Assembly (NCBI GenBank): GCA_963848375.1 | Contig: CAWKDK010000019.1 | Span: 149,732 to 213,731, forward strand | Source: JAJPJE01 sp963848375 | Lineage (GTDB): Bacteria; Acidobacteriota; Terriglobia; Terriglobales; Acidobacteriaceae | DNA length: 64,000 nt | Direction of reading: 5' to 3' | In this document: positions 35,835 through 45,573 of the stretch, in pieces | How positions within the stretch are numbered: position 1 is the stretch's first letter | How the letters are laid out: the number at the start of each line of letters is the position of its first letter | The notes under the pieces: model-generated | What the model was told of the DNA's origin: nothing | The model's input: the letters and a program-made list of their open reading frames with translations, nothing else | Database searches by the model: none | Translations under genes and position numbers: made by a program

Positions 35835-38330
35835 CTACTTATTGATTCCGCCCAGCGCCAGATCGATGAGAGTTTTTTGCTCCATCTCGTGCGCCTTGGC
35901 CGATCCGGTTGCGGGGCTGGAACTTGCTGAACGCTTTACGGTCAAGACGGGACGCCCGCCGGAAATCTTCTTCAGACGCGGCACGACGAATGACAGCGCG
36001 CCTTGATTGGCTGGCTCTTCCTGCACCCAGATGATCTCTTTGGCATTCGCATGACGCTCCAACTCGGTCGACAGGTCAGCTTCCGGGAACGGATACATCT
36101 GTTCGAGGAAGACGACGGCCGTAGTCGTGTCCTTACGCTTCTTGCGCTCGGCGCGAATCTCACGGCCGATCTTGCCGGTGCAGACGACGATACGCTCGGC
36201 GTTCTGGATTTCGGTCTCGGGAAGAACGGTCAGGAAGTGGCTGCGCTGGAAATCGTCGAGTGGAGAACTCGCGTCCGGATGTCGCAACATGCTCTTGGGC
36301 GTGAAGACGATGAGCGGCTTGCGCCATTTGCGAAGCGCCTGGCGTCGCAAGAGATGGAAGAACTGCGCGGCCGTTGAGGGCTGGCAGATCTGCATGTTGT
36401 CGCGCGCGGTGAGTTGCAGGTAGCGCTCGATGCGGGCGCTGGAGTGTTCCGGACCCTGGCCTTCATAGCCGTGCGGTAGCAACAGGACCAAGCCGGAGAG
36501 CAGTCCCCACTTGTCTTCACCGGAGGCGATGAACTGATCGATGATGATCTGGGCGCCGTTGGCGAAGTCGCCGAACTGGGCTTCCCAGAGAACGAGCGAC
36601 TCGGGATAGTCACGACTGTAGCCGTACTCGTATCCCATGACAGCGGCTTCCGAGAGGATGGAGTTGTAGACCTCGAACTTTGCCTGTTCAGCCGTAATGT
36701 GATTCAGAGGAACGTAAGGGTGCTCATCATTGATATCGAAGAGCACTGCGTGGCGATGGTTGAAGGTGCCGCGCTGGCTGTCCTGACCGCTCAGGCGGGT
36801 ATGCACGCCAGCTTTAAGAAGCGATCCAAACGCCAGAGCCTCGGCCATGCCGAAATCGATGGCGCGCTTGCCCTGACCCATCTCGGCGCGCTGTTCGAGA
36901 AGCTTCTTGATCTTAGGGTGAATGGCAAACGTATCGGGATACGAGGTCAGGCCTTTCGTCAACTCGGCAATTTCTTCCTTGGTGAGGGAAGTGTTCACTT
37001 CGTACTCGGGCTTCCATGGACCGCCTGCGTAGTCGTCCCAATAGGCCGGGTGCTGCGCAAAGACTGGCATCTTGGTGAGACGGGTGGCCTTTTTCTGGGC
37101 TTCGTTGTACGAGTCCTGCGCCGCCTTGAATTGTTGAGTGGCGTCGGTGCCAAGCTGTTGCGCGTAAAGTTGCCAGAGCTGGGGGTGATTCTTGATGCGC
37201 GCATAGCGAACTGGTTGCGTGATAGTAGGGTCGTCCACTTCACTGTGCCCGTGACGACGGTAGCCAAGCAAGTCGATGACGACATCGGTTCCGAATGTGT
37301 AGCGATATTCGAGCGCGAGGCGCGCAATGCGAACGACAGCATCGGCGTCCTCTGCATTCACATGGAAGATGGGGATCGGCAGTCGCTTGGCAAGATCAGA
37401 AGAGAAGCGGCTGCTGGTAGATTCGTGCGGCTCGGTAGTGAATCCGATGAGGTTGTTGACAATGATATGTATCGCACCGCCGACGTTGTAGCCAGGAACC
37501 GAAGCGTAGTCGAGCGTTTCGGCGGTCACGCCCTGTCCAGCAAAAGCCGCATCACCATGCATGATGATGGGAACAACTTTGTCTGTCCCTTCTTCGCCGA
37601 AGTGATACTGCTTGGCGCGAGTGCGGCCGAGGGCAACGGGAGCGACAACTTCCAGATGGCTTGGATTCGAGACCAGGTGAATATTGAGGCTGCGGCCGTT
37701 CTTTGCTTCGAAAACACCTGTGGCGCCGATGTGATATTTCACATCTCCGCCGCCAAGCACGCTGCGCGGATCAACATCTTCAAACTTGGCAAAGATGTCG
37801 GACGGAGCCTTCCCCATGATGTTGACCATCACACTGAGGCGTCCACGATGTGCCATGGCGAAAACGATCTGCGCGGCGTCGTGGTCCGAAGCCCGCTGAA
37901 GAACTTCGTCGAGGAAGGGAATTAGCCCGGTGACGCCCTCCAGCGAGAAGCGCTTGGTTCCGAGATAGCGTGACTGAATCACCTGCTCGAAGGCGTCGGC
38001 CTTTACCAGCAGTTCGAGAATCCGTCGTTGATCGACCGGTTCGGGGTCAGATTCGAGGCGTTCCTGGATCCAGCGACGGCGGTCGGGATCGGGTATATGC
38101 ATGAACTCGGCGCCGACGGTGCCGGAGTAGATGCGGCGGGCCTGGTCGGCAGCTTCCCCTTGAATGTCGAGCTCAGGGACGGGGACCGAGGACAGGTATT
38201 GCCCTAGGGGATCAAGCTGGGCCTGAAGGTACCCCCAGCGGCGAAAAGAATCGAAAACTCGTTCACGATCCAGTGGATCGATCTCCAGCGTAGTAGCGGA
38301 GCGGGATGATTCCTGGGTTCTGGAAGCCAT
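35835..38330 (-). CDS. sucA: 2-oxoglutarate dehydrogenase E1 component
   Basis: Thiamine-diphosphate-dependent E1 of the 2-oxoglutarate dehydrogenase complex (TCA cycle), about 831 residues. Landmarks are EFMHIPDPDRRRWIQERLE, FSLEGVTGLIPFLDEVL, AQIVFAMAHRGRLSVM, the ThDP site HGDAAFAGQGVTAETL with VNNLIGFTT, and the C-terminal LPHGYEGQGPEHSSARIERYLQL. I start at the ATG at 38330 (MASRTQESS); the frame is open further upstream. No sucB or lpd gene is adjacent, so the other subunits must lie elsewhere. A divergent Rrf2 regulator gene and a CRP-like palindrome are at its promoter. Confidence 0.95.
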   Translation of the reverse strand: MASRTQESSRSATTLEIDPLDRERVFDSFRRWGYLQAQLDPLGQYLSSVPVPELDIQGEAADQARRIYSGTVGAEFMHIPDPDRRRWIQERLESDPEPVDQRRILELLVKADAFEQVIQSRYLGTKRFSLEGVTGLIPFLDEVLQRASDHDAAQIVFAMAHRGRLSVMVNIMGKAPSDIFAKFEDVDPRSVLGGGDVKYHIGATGVFEAKNGRSLNIHLVSNPSHLEVVAPVALGRTRAKQYHFGEEGTDKVVPIIMHGDAAFAGQGVTAETLDYASVPGYNVGGAIHIIVNNLIGFTTEPHESTSSRFSSDLAKRLPIPIFHVNAEDADAVVRIARLALEYRYTFGTDVVIDLLGYRRHGHSEVDDPTITQPVRYARIKNHPQLWQLYAQQLGTDATQQFKAAQDSYNEAQKKATRLTKMPVFAQHPAYWDDYAGGPWKPEYEVNTSLTKEEIAELTKGLTSYPDTFAIHPKIKKLLEQRAEMGQGKRAIDFGMAEALAFGSLLKAGVHTRLSGQDSQRGTFNHRHAVLFDINDEHPYVPLNHITAEQAKFEVYNSILSEAAVMGYEYGYSRDYPESLVLWEAQFGDFANGAQIIIDQFIASGEDKWGLLSGLVLLLPHGYEGQGPEHSSARIERYLQLTARDNMQICQPSTAAQFFHLLRRQALRKWRKPLIVFTPKSMLRHPDASSPLDDFQRSHFLTVLPETEIQNAERIVVCTGKIGREIRAERKKRKDTTTAVVFLEQMYPFPEADLSTELERHANAKEIIWVQEEPANQGALSFVVPRLKKISGGRPVLTVKRSASSSPATGSAKAHEMEQKTLIDLALGGINK

Positions 38331-38455
38331 ATTCTTTAGATTCCGGCAGATACCCGCTGGTCTCAGGCCAGGATAGGACAATGTTAATGGCCCGGCGGTT
38401 TGCCGAACTTAGTAGTGTAATGGAAGAGGGCGGCTTCGGACACGTCACTCGCGGA

Positions 38456-38471
38456 TGTGACGTAGATCACA
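38456..38471. promoter_or_regulatory. Perfect CRP-type palindrome
   Basis: TGTGACGTAGATCACA matches the CRP/FNR-superfamily consensus TGTGA-N6-TCACA with both halves perfect. It lies 126 bp upstream of the sucA start and 55 bp upstream of the Rrf2 start, between divergent genes. No CRP-family gene is in this window. Confidence 0.6.
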
Positions 38472-38525
38472 GTTACACATAGGGTTCGGGGCGGATTATG
38501 GAGTTGAAGATCATCAGGTCAAGAA

Positions 38526-38978
38526 GTGTTATCAATAACATCCCAGTACGCGATTCGAGCCTTAGTCATCCTCGCGGAATATCCCTGTGAAACGTCTGTT
38601 TTGGGCCGGGATCTGGCCCGAGACGGCAAAATTCCCAGAAACTACCTGGCCAAGATCCTGCTGGCGCTAAAGAACGCTGGAATCCTGGGGACGGCGCGGG
38701 GAAGCCAGGGCGGCTACTGGCTGATTAAGGCGCCAGATTCCCTGAAACTCGTCGATGTGGTGCGCATCTTTGACCATATCTCGGATCCACCTCCGTGCCT
38801 GCTGGGCAAGCATGAATTGTGCAACAAAACGGACCCCTGCAGCGCGCATGCGAACTGGCACCGGATCAGAGACTCGTATCTGGAGTTTCTGCAACAGACG
38901 ACATTGGCGGATGTGGCGGCAGATCCGAAAACCGCGGAGAAACTTACGACGGGGACACCGAATCCCTCTGTTCAATAA
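38526..38978 (+). CDS. Rrf2-family transcriptional regulator with Fe-S cysteines
   Basis: A 150-residue regulator: winged-helix DNA-binding part at about residues 1-70 (SITSQYAIRALVILAEYP, IPRNYLAKILLALKNAGIL, GSQGGYWLIKAP) and three cysteines at about 91, 99 and 105, spaced CX7CX5C. That spacing is the one in NsrR of Bacillus; in IscR it is CX5CX5C. It therefore probably carries an Fe-S cluster and senses NO, oxygen or cluster supply. The start is GTG at 38526. It is divergent from sucA, which could be a target. Confidence 0.88.
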   Translation: MLSITSQYAIRALVILAEYPCETSVLGRDLARDGKIPRNYLAKILLALKNAGILGTARGSQGGYWLIKAPDSLKLVDVVRIFDHISDPPPCLLGKHELCNKTDPCSAHANWHRIRDSYLEFLQQTTLADVAADPKTAEKLTTGTPNPSVQ

Positions 38979-39128
38979 GGGTGCGGGGCACTCAGCATCT
39001 TGTTCGAGCGTGGTTGCACGGGAATCACGATTCGATGTGACCCGAATCATGGCAGCACGTGGGCTTGGGCGTTGAGTCTTAAGGGTTCAGCTTCATCATA
39101 ATCGGCAACAGGAGCGAGGTTCTTATAT

Positions 39129-41898
39129 ATGGATACGGTGATCAAGACTCCGGGCGGCAAGATTCTGTCCGGTTCCAAGCTGGCGATTGACCCGGCACAC
39201 GATCTGCTGCGCGCCGAACGGCGCCCGCTGGATAACATTTTCAATCCGAAAAGCGTGGCTGTGATCGGCGCTTCCGAGCGCGAGGGCAGCGTGGGACGCC
39301 AGGTGCTATGGAACCTGCTGAGCACGCCGTTCGGCGGAACAGTTTATCCAGTCAATCCAAAGCGGAGCAGTATCCTCGGCATTCGCGCCTACAAAGATAT
39401 CGACGCCATTCCTGAGCAAGTGGATCTTGCGGTCATCACGACGCCCGCCGGGAGCGTCCCTGCTCTGATCGATGAATGCGTGCGCGCCGAAGTGCCGGCG
39501 GCCATCGTGATCTCAGCGGGCTTCAAAGAGCACGGCGAAGAGGGCAAGGAGCTTGAGCGTCAGATCGCGCAGAAGATCGCGGGCGGCAAGATGCGCATCA
39601 TCGGGCCGAACTGCCTGGGTGTGATGAATCCGCTAACGGGCATGAATGCCACGTTCGCGCGCGCGATGGCACGTCCAGGAAACGTGGCGTTTATCAGCCA
39701 GAGCGGTGCACTGTGCACATCGGTGCTGGACTGGAGTATTCGCGAGAACGTTGGTTTCAGCGGATTCGTTTCGACTGGCTCCATGCTCGATGTGGGCTGG
39801 GGCGATCTGATCGATTACTTCGGCGATGATCCGCGGACAAAGAGCATCATCATTTACATGGAGTCGATCGGCGACGCGCAGTCGTTTCTCTCCGCGGCGC
39901 GCGAGATTTCGCTCTCCAAACCGATCCTGGTGATTAAAGCTGGAAGAACTGCCGCGGCAGCGAAAGCAGCGGCGTCGCACACCGGCGCGTTGACGGGTAG
40001 CGATGAAGTGCTGGATGCAGCCTTCCGGCGCACTGGCGTGCTTAGGGTCAGCAGCATTGCGGACGTCTTCTATATGTCCGAGGTATTAGCGCGGCAGCCG
40101 TTGCCGCAGGGACCGAAGCTTGCCATTGTGACGAATGCGGGTGGTCCTGGCGTTCTGGCGACGGACGCGCTGGTTTCCGGAGACGGCGAACTGGCCGAGC
40201 TCTCACCGGCGACGATGAAGGCCTTCGACGATTTCCTGCCGCCGCATTGGAGCCACAACAACCCGGTAGACATTCTCGGTGACGCCGAGCCGCAGCGTTA
40301 CGCAAAGTCGCTGGAGATTGCAGCGAAAGATCCGCACATCGATGGAATGATGGTGATCCTGACGCCGCAAGGCATGACGAATCCGACGCGAATTGCGGAA
40401 GAGCTGAAGCCATATGCGCATTCGCTCGGCAAACCGGTGTTGGCGAGCTGGATGGGCGGAACAGAAGTTGCGACTGGCGAAGAGATTCTGAACGAAGCGG
40501 GAATTCCGACATTTGCGTTCCCCGATACGGCCGCGCGCATGTTCAATTACATGTGGAAGTACAGCTACAACCTGCGCGGGCTGTACGAGACGCCTACGCT
40601 GCGGACAGATGGCTCGGACGCTCCGGATCGCAAGGCAGCGAAAGAGCTGATCGAACGTGTGCGTCAATCCGGACGCACGATTCTGACTGAGTTCGAATCC
40701 AAGCAGCTGCTGTCTTCCTACGGCATTCCCACGGTTCCCACGTTTGTTGCGAAAGACGAGAAGGAAGCGGTCGCGACGGCGGAGAAGATCGGCTTCCCTG
40801 TGGTGCTGAAGCTCTATTCGGAAACGATCACGCACAAGACAGACGTTGGCGGCGTGGTGCTGAATCTTCGCGACGCGGAGGCCGTCCGCAAGGCATTCAA
40901 CGGGATTCGCGATTCGGTTGCAGAGAAGGTCGGCGCTCAGCATTTCCAGGGCGTAACCGTGCAGCCGATGGCGAAGCTCGAGGGATACGAAATCATTATT
41001 GGGAGCAGTATCGATTCGCAATTCGGACCTGTGCTGTTGTTCGGGACCGGTGGTCAGCTGGTGGAGGTGTTCAAGGATCGCGCGTCTGGCGCTGCCTCCG
41101 CTGAACACTACGCTGGCGCGACGCATGATGGAGCAGACGAAGATCTATACGGCGCTGAAAGGCGTACGCGGGCGCAAGCCGGTGGATATGGCTGCGCTCG
41201 AGGATCTGATGGTTCGCTTCAGCCAGTTAGTGGTGGAGCAGCCGTGGATCAAAGAGATCGACATCAATCCGCTGCTGGCGTCGTCGGACCGGTTGCTCGC
41301 GCTGGATGCGCGCGTGGTGATATACGGTCTCGATAAGAAGGAAGAGGATCTGCCGAAGGCAGCGATTCGTCCCTATCCGATGCAATACGTGCAGAGCTGG
41401 AAGATGAAGGACGGAACACCAATCACAGTCCGTCCGATTCGTCCGGAAGACGAGCCTTCGCTGATCAAGTTCCATGAGAAGCTGTCGGAGCGCACGGTAC
41501 TGATGCGCTACTTCACGCCGATGGGACTGGGGCAGCGCACGGCGCACGAGCGTCTGACGCGAATCTGCTTCGTGAACTATGACCGCGATATGGCGCTGGT
41601 GGCGGAGCGGAAAACGGAGGGGGCGTCCGAAGTGTTGGCGGTCACCCGGTTAACTCGGCTGCACGGCACGGAGATGGCCGAAGCAACGGTCGTCGTCCTG
41701 GATGAAGCCCAGCATATGGGTCTGGGGACCGAGTTGATGAAACGCACAATCGACGTGGCTCGTGCCGAGAAACTGAAGCAGGTGGTGGCGACCATGCTCG
41801 CAGAAAATGAAGACATGCTAGCTATCTGTAAGAAGCTCGGCTTCAAGATCGCGAAGGTTGAAGGGCGCGATCTTGTAAGGGCAGAACTGGCACTTTAA
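39129..41898 (+). pseudogene. NDP-forming CoA-ligase/GNAT fusion (Pat-like), frameshifted
   Basis: A protein-acetyltransferase-type fusion of about 922 residues when repaired. The N-terminal NDP-forming acyl-CoA ligase part has NIFNPKSVAVIGASEREGSVG, GPNCLGVMNPLTGMNA, SHTGALTGSD and an ATP-grasp segment (YGIPTVP, GFPVVLKLYSETITHKTDVGGV). After VFKDRA the frame changes; removing one T near 41085 gives KDRALALPPLNTTLARRMM and a proper continuation, ending with a GNAT domain (TVRPIRPEDEPSLIKFHEKLSERTV, LGTELMKRTIDVARAEKLKQV). Proteins of this plan acetylate Lys of acetyl-CoA synthetase and other enzymes. ATG at 39129; an intrinsic terminator follows the stop. Confidence 0.85.
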
Positions 41899-41914
41899 AT
41901 CGCATTAGAGATGG

Positions 41915-41943
41915 GAGCCCAGCCTGCGAGCTGGGCTCTTTTT
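41915..41943 (+). terminator. Intrinsic terminator after the CoA-ligase/GNAT gene
   Basis: GAGCCCAGC pairs perfectly with GCTGGGCTC around CTGCGA and is followed by TTTTT. It begins 16 bp after the stop codon. Confidence 0.92.
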
Positions 41944-42059
41944 ATCGTCTGCGAGTTTTCACCCAGTGGAATCGCTTCCTAGCCAAGAAAAAACTACCTT
42001 TAGCAGGCTGTGATTAAAACGATTAAGTGGCTGTTTTCTCAGTAAGTTGATCTGGTATT

Positions 42060-42518
42060 GTGATTGCAATAGATGAAGGCGCGAGGAGCGTGATGGGATT
42101 TGCCGGCGCATCGGCAGTTCAAGCTGTGAACCGAAGTGAGCGGCGCGGGGCGCTGATGATGGGCGTTCAGCCCGACCAGAGAAACGCATCGCGTTTTTTT
42201 GTGACTGCGGCGACCAAGATTCGTACGCAGGCGGGGTGCGGGGAGCATGTTGGCCTGGTTCGTGACTTGAGCGGAAACGGCATCTTCGTCTATTCGGACT
42301 TCACACCCGAATGTGGATCGCGTCTCGAAGTAATATTGCGTACGTCGAAGATGAATCCCCGGCACGTGAGTATCGCCTGCCGAGGTAAAGTTGTGCGGGT
42401 GGAACCCAGTACGAGCGGCGCAGCTGTTGGTATCGCGCTGGCAGTCGATGAATATGAGTTCTGCATTCAGAATCCTCGTCCGCAACTGAAGGCGGCTTCA
42501 TCGGGCGTTGACGTTTAG
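42060..42518 (+). CDS. PilZ-domain protein
   Basis: A 152-residue soluble protein. From about residue 40 the PilZ beta barrel is visible: RFFVTAATKIRT, GLVRDLSGNGIFVYSDFTPECGSRLEVIL, and ACRGKVVRVEPSTSGAAVGIALAVDEYEF. The D/N-x-S-x-x-G element of c-di-GMP binding proteins is present (DLSGNG), while the upstream RxxxR motif is weak (RNASRF), so ligand binding is uncertain. The start is GTG at 42060. It is alone: a terminator precedes it and a 240-bp gap follows. Confidence 0.82.
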   Translation: MIAIDEGARSVMGFAGASAVQAVNRSERRGALMMGVQPDQRNASRFFVTAATKIRTQAGCGEHVGLVRDLSGNGIFVYSDFTPECGSRLEVILRTSKMNPRHVSIACRGKVVRVEPSTSGAAVGIALAVDEYEFCIQNPRPQLKAASSGVDV

Positions 42519-42760
42519 CCTACGAAGACGCATTACCAAAGCATGTACCCATCTGGGGACTCTCATCCCTAGTGCTTTTCCGCTACTTTTCTCCTAAGAG
42601 AGTGTTATTTAGAGCGTGTCGAGGAGATCGACGCGTCAACACATAACCTGAGCGCACCTGCTACTCAGAAAGCGCATCTGAATGGGCGCGGTGTAGCTTT
42701 GCAGGGCGGACGCTTTGTTGTGCACTCAGGCGATCCTTGGGAGAGAACTTGGGAGAGCAA

Positions 42761-43354
42761 ATGAAGAAGCAACTCTGGTTGTTTGGCATCCTTGCAGTAT
42801 TTTTTTCCGCCGTTGCCATGCAGGCGCAACAGATCTCTGCCGCCTTTGGCGTAGGAACAGTACTGGCTCCCTCCGCCGCGAGCGCTACCGGGAACTATTC
42901 TTCGCAGTCATTGAGCGGAGGCGCGTATCCCGCATTTAGCGGCGACTTCCTGTTCCACAAGAATTTTGGCGTGATGGGCGAAGTCTCATGGCGCGCCAGC
43001 CAAAATTTCTATCAAGGTAACTTTCCGTACCGCCCATTATTTTGGGATTTCAATGGAATGTATGCGCCGAAGATCGGTACCAAAGCACAGGCCGATCTGA
43101 CTGCTGGAATCGGTGCGGAGAGCATACGGTTTTACCAGGGATTCACCATTTGCAATGGATTTAGCTGCACGAACTACGTGAGCAGCAACCACTTCATGGG
43201 ACATTTCGGCGCAGGACTGAGGTACTACTTCCATGGTGGTTTGTTTATCCGGCCGGAAGCACATCTATATCTGATTCGAAACAACTTCGAGTTCAGCTCC
43301 TCGCACGCGGTGCGAGTGGGCGCGTCGCTCGGATACACCTTCGGCGGAAGATAA
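42761..43354 (+). CDS. Outer-membrane beta-barrel protein
   Basis: About 197 residues with a signal peptide, MKKQLWLFGILAVFFSAVAMQAQ. The mature part alternates hydrophobic and polar residues and has strands typical of small OmpA/porin-like barrels (FGVMGEVSWRASQNFY, LTAGIGAESIRFYQG, HFMGHFGAGLRYYFHGGLFIRPEAHLY) and ends in LGYTFGGR. I start at the ATG at 42761, placing the signal peptide at the N-terminus. Function as a channel or structural protein is not readable. Confidence 0.8.
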   Translation: MKKQLWLFGILAVFFSAVAMQAQQISAAFGVGTVLAPSAASATGNYSSQSLSGGAYPAFSGDFLFHKNFGVMGEVSWRASQNFYQGNFPYRPLFWDFNGMYAPKIGTKAQADLTAGIGAESIRFYQGFTICNGFSCTNYVSSNHFMGHFGAGLRYYFHGGLFIRPEAHLYLIRNNFEFSSSHAVRVGASLGYTFGGR

Positions 43355-43465
43355 TCAGAATTATTCCCGATCCGTTTCCAGCCATGGTTGCGGATCGGGA
43401 ACCTGGTCATGAACTGGTGACACCAGCCTACGGTTCGCTCAAGCCCAAATTTAATGGAAGCCGTT

Positions 43466-44305
43466 CTACGCTGCTGCTTCGTTGCTGCGTTGGAAGAATG
43501 CCAATAGTTCGGCGTTGATCTCGTTTTTGAGAGTGGTGCATAGGCCGTGAGGCGCACCATGGAAAACCTTCAGCGTCGCGCCCTTGATGAGCTTGGACTG
43601 CAGCAGGCCAGCGTTGGGGTAAGGCACGATCTGGTCGTCGTCACCTTGAATGATGTGAGTAGGTATATCGAACTTTTTCAGGTCTTCGGTTTGATCGGTC
43701 TCGGAGAATGCCTTGATACAGAAGTATGAGGCAGGGAATCCGGCCATCATTCCCTGCAGGCAGAACGACTCGCGCACTCCATCCGATATTTTTGCGCCCG
43801 GCCGATTGTAGCCGTAAAACGGCATGCTTAAGTCTCGCCAGAACTGCGAGCGGTCAGCAACTACGGCGTCACGAAGTTTATCGAGTGCTTCGATCGCCAT
43901 GCCCCCTGGATTGGCAGGCGTTTTGACCATGAGCGGCGGTACTGCGGAGATGAGCACGGCCTTGGCTACACGCTTGGTGCCATGGCGAGCAATATAGCGG
44001 GCGACCTCGCCACCGCCGGTGGAATGGCCGACATGGATAACATTTTCGAGATGCAGTTTGTCGACGAGTTCAGCGAGGTCGTCGGCGTAGGTGTCCATGT
44101 CGTTCCCGTTCCACGGTTGGCTGGAACGTCCATGGCCGCGACGATCGTGGGCGATGCAGCGGTATCCATGCGACGCGAGAAAGAACATCTGGTCTTCAAA
44201 AGCGTCCGCGGAGAGAGGCCAGCCGTGGCTGAAAACGATGGGTTGTCCTTTACCCCAGTCGTTGTAGTAGATCTGTGTGCCGTCTTTCGTGGTAAATGTG
44301 CTCAT
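43466..44305 (-). CDS. Alpha/beta hydrolase (non-heme chloroperoxidase-like)
   Basis: A 279-residue cytoplasmic hydrolase. FTTKDGTQIYYNDWGKGQPIVFSHGWPLSAD opens the fold, RRGHGRSSQPWNGNDMDTYADDL follows, the nucleophile Ser is in HVGHSTGGGEVARYIA (near 98), the acid Asp near QGDDDQIVPY and the catalytic His in FHGAPHGLCTT. The form is that of cofactor-free haloperoxidases/esterases of this family. The start ATG at 44305 has a strong AGGAGG site. Substrate unknown. Confidence 0.92.
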   Translation of the reverse strand: MSTFTTKDGTQIYYNDWGKGQPIVFSHGWPLSADAFEDQMFFLASHGYRCIAHDRRGHGRSSQPWNGNDMDTYADDLAELVDKLHLENVIHVGHSTGGGEVARYIARHGTKRVAKAVLISAVPPLMVKTPANPGGMAIEALDKLRDAVVADRSQFWRDLSMPFYGYNRPGAKISDGVRESFCLQGMMAGFPASYFCIKAFSETDQTEDLKKFDIPTHIIQGDDDQIVPYPNAGLLQSKLIKGATLKVFHGAPHGLCTTLKNEINAELLAFFQRSNEAAA

Positions 44306-44485
44306 GTATTCCTCCTTGCAAAGAGTTGATTGGTGAAGGTTCAACTTCAAGTAAGTGGCGCGAGCGAGCTGAAAGTGAATTGCAATGGCCCGAGAAGCCG
44401 GAGAATGAAAAGCACTGCTCAACGTGCAGCGGAGGTTAATAAGGCTTCAACTTTAGAATCCAGATCTCTCGCAACCCGCAAAGCG

Positions 44486-44914
44486 TCAGGGCTTCCGTAG
44501 GAAGCGAGGAAGACTGGACATCCTGTCGTAGGAGAGATGAACGCCATCAGGACGTTCATCGATGAGAATCGTTACGGGCGCATAGGAACCGGCATCAGGA
44601 ACGTGCTCAGCCATTTTTTTCATCGTCACCGGATTACCCGCGACCAGGCGGAGAATGCGAGGCGCCCGTAATCCGTGATCTTTGCTCAGCACTTCGCCCA
44701 GATCAAACCGAGCGAACTCCATCAGATCCGAGGATCCAACTGCCTGCTGAACAGTTTTTTCCAACTCGTTGAAGGTGCCGGCGGCAGTGATGCTTTTGAG
44801 AAATAAGTTCATGTCGGGATGACCGATGCCGGCATCGACAGCGCGTACAACATCTTCGAATGGTCTAGAAGACGTCACGCTGAATCGCTCTACACTGATC
44901 TGTCGGATGGGCAT
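44486..44914 (-). CDS. DUF302-domain protein
   Basis: A 142-residue soluble protein matching the DUF302 fold, with RFSVTSSRPFEDVVRAVDAGIG at the start, a middle FARFDLGEVL, NPVTMKKMAEHVPDAGSYAPVTILIDERPDG, and VHLSYDRMSS at the end. The function of the family is unknown; it often appears near stress genes. It lies 22 bp downstream of the DUF1348 gene on the same strand and probably shares its transcript. Confidence 0.8.
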   Translation of the reverse strand: MPIRQISVERFSVTSSRPFEDVVRAVDAGIGHPDMNLFLKSITAAGTFNELEKTVQQAVGSSDLMEFARFDLGEVLSKDHGLRAPRILRLVAGNPVTMKKMAEHVPDAGSYAPVTILIDERPDGVHLSYDRMSSLPRFLRKP

Positions 44915-44936
44915 TGGGTGTGTCTCCGGTTGAGAG

Positions 44937-45404
44937 TTACAGTCCGAGATCGCTTAATCCTGGATGGTCATCCGGACGTCGACCAAGCGGCCAGTGATAT
45001 TTCCGCTCCGACTCTTTGATTGGCAGGTCGTTGATGCTGGCCAGCCTCACGCGCATGAGACCCTCGTTATCGAACTCCCAATTTTCATTGCCGTAGGAGC
45101 GATACCAATTGCCGGAATCGTCGTGGCATTCATAAGCGAAGCGCACGGCGATGCGGTTCTCGTGAAAGGCCCAGAGCTCTTTGATCAAACGATAGTCGAT
45201 CTCTCTCGTCCACTTGCGTCGAAGAAACGAGACAATGGCCTCGCGGCCATTAACAAACTCCCCGCGATTCCTCCAACGAGAGTCGATGGTGTAGGCGAGA
45301 GAGACTTTCTCGGGATCACGCGAGTTCCACGCGTCTTCAGCAAGACGAACTTTCTGGATTGCGCTTTCGCGCGTGAATGGCGGCAACGGAGGACGTGCAC
45401 TCAT
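44937..45404 (-). CDS. DUF1348 (NTF2/SnoaL-like) protein
   Basis: A 155-residue protein with the cone-shaped NTF2-like fold: ESAIQKVRLAEDAWNSRDPEKVSLAYTIDSRWRNRGEFVNGREAIVSFLRRKW, KELWAFHENRIAVRFAYECHDDSGNWYRSYGNENWEF, and the ending YHWPLGRRPDDHPGL, all family signatures. Start taken at ATG 45404 (MSARPPLPPF). Function unknown; family members are sometimes annotated as steroid-isomerase-like. Confidence 0.85.
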   Translation of the reverse strand: MSARPPLPPFTRESAIQKVRLAEDAWNSRDPEKVSLAYTIDSRWRNRGEFVNGREAIVSFLRRKWTREIDYRLIKELWAFHENRIAVRFAYECHDDSGNWYRSYGNENWEFDNEGLMRVRLASINDLPIKESERKYHWPLGRRPDDHPGLSDLGL

Positions 45405-45573
45405 AATTGTTACCAGGCGCAGCACAGCGGAAAGCCGGTGCGCATGAATAGATGTACCGGGCTAAAGAAGGAATCGATAATTTTGAGGGAAGTTACAGTG
45501 CACGGCCGATAAGCGGCTGTCGGGCCGCCTGGGAACGAAGAGAGCAGCGAGTGGAAACTTAGATGGCTGGTGC

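Noticed and set aside
36699..37925. 408-codon plus-strand open frame
   Set aside because: Antisense to sucA, which has all ThDP-enzyme motifs.
40203..41126. 307-codon minus-strand open frame
   Set aside because: Antisense to the CoA-ligase half of the fusion; no domain seen.
42519..42760. Possible small RNA in the gap before the 42.8 kb barrel gene
   Set aside because: No hairpin with T run, no repeat and no conserved RNA motif recognised; likely promoter and leader only.
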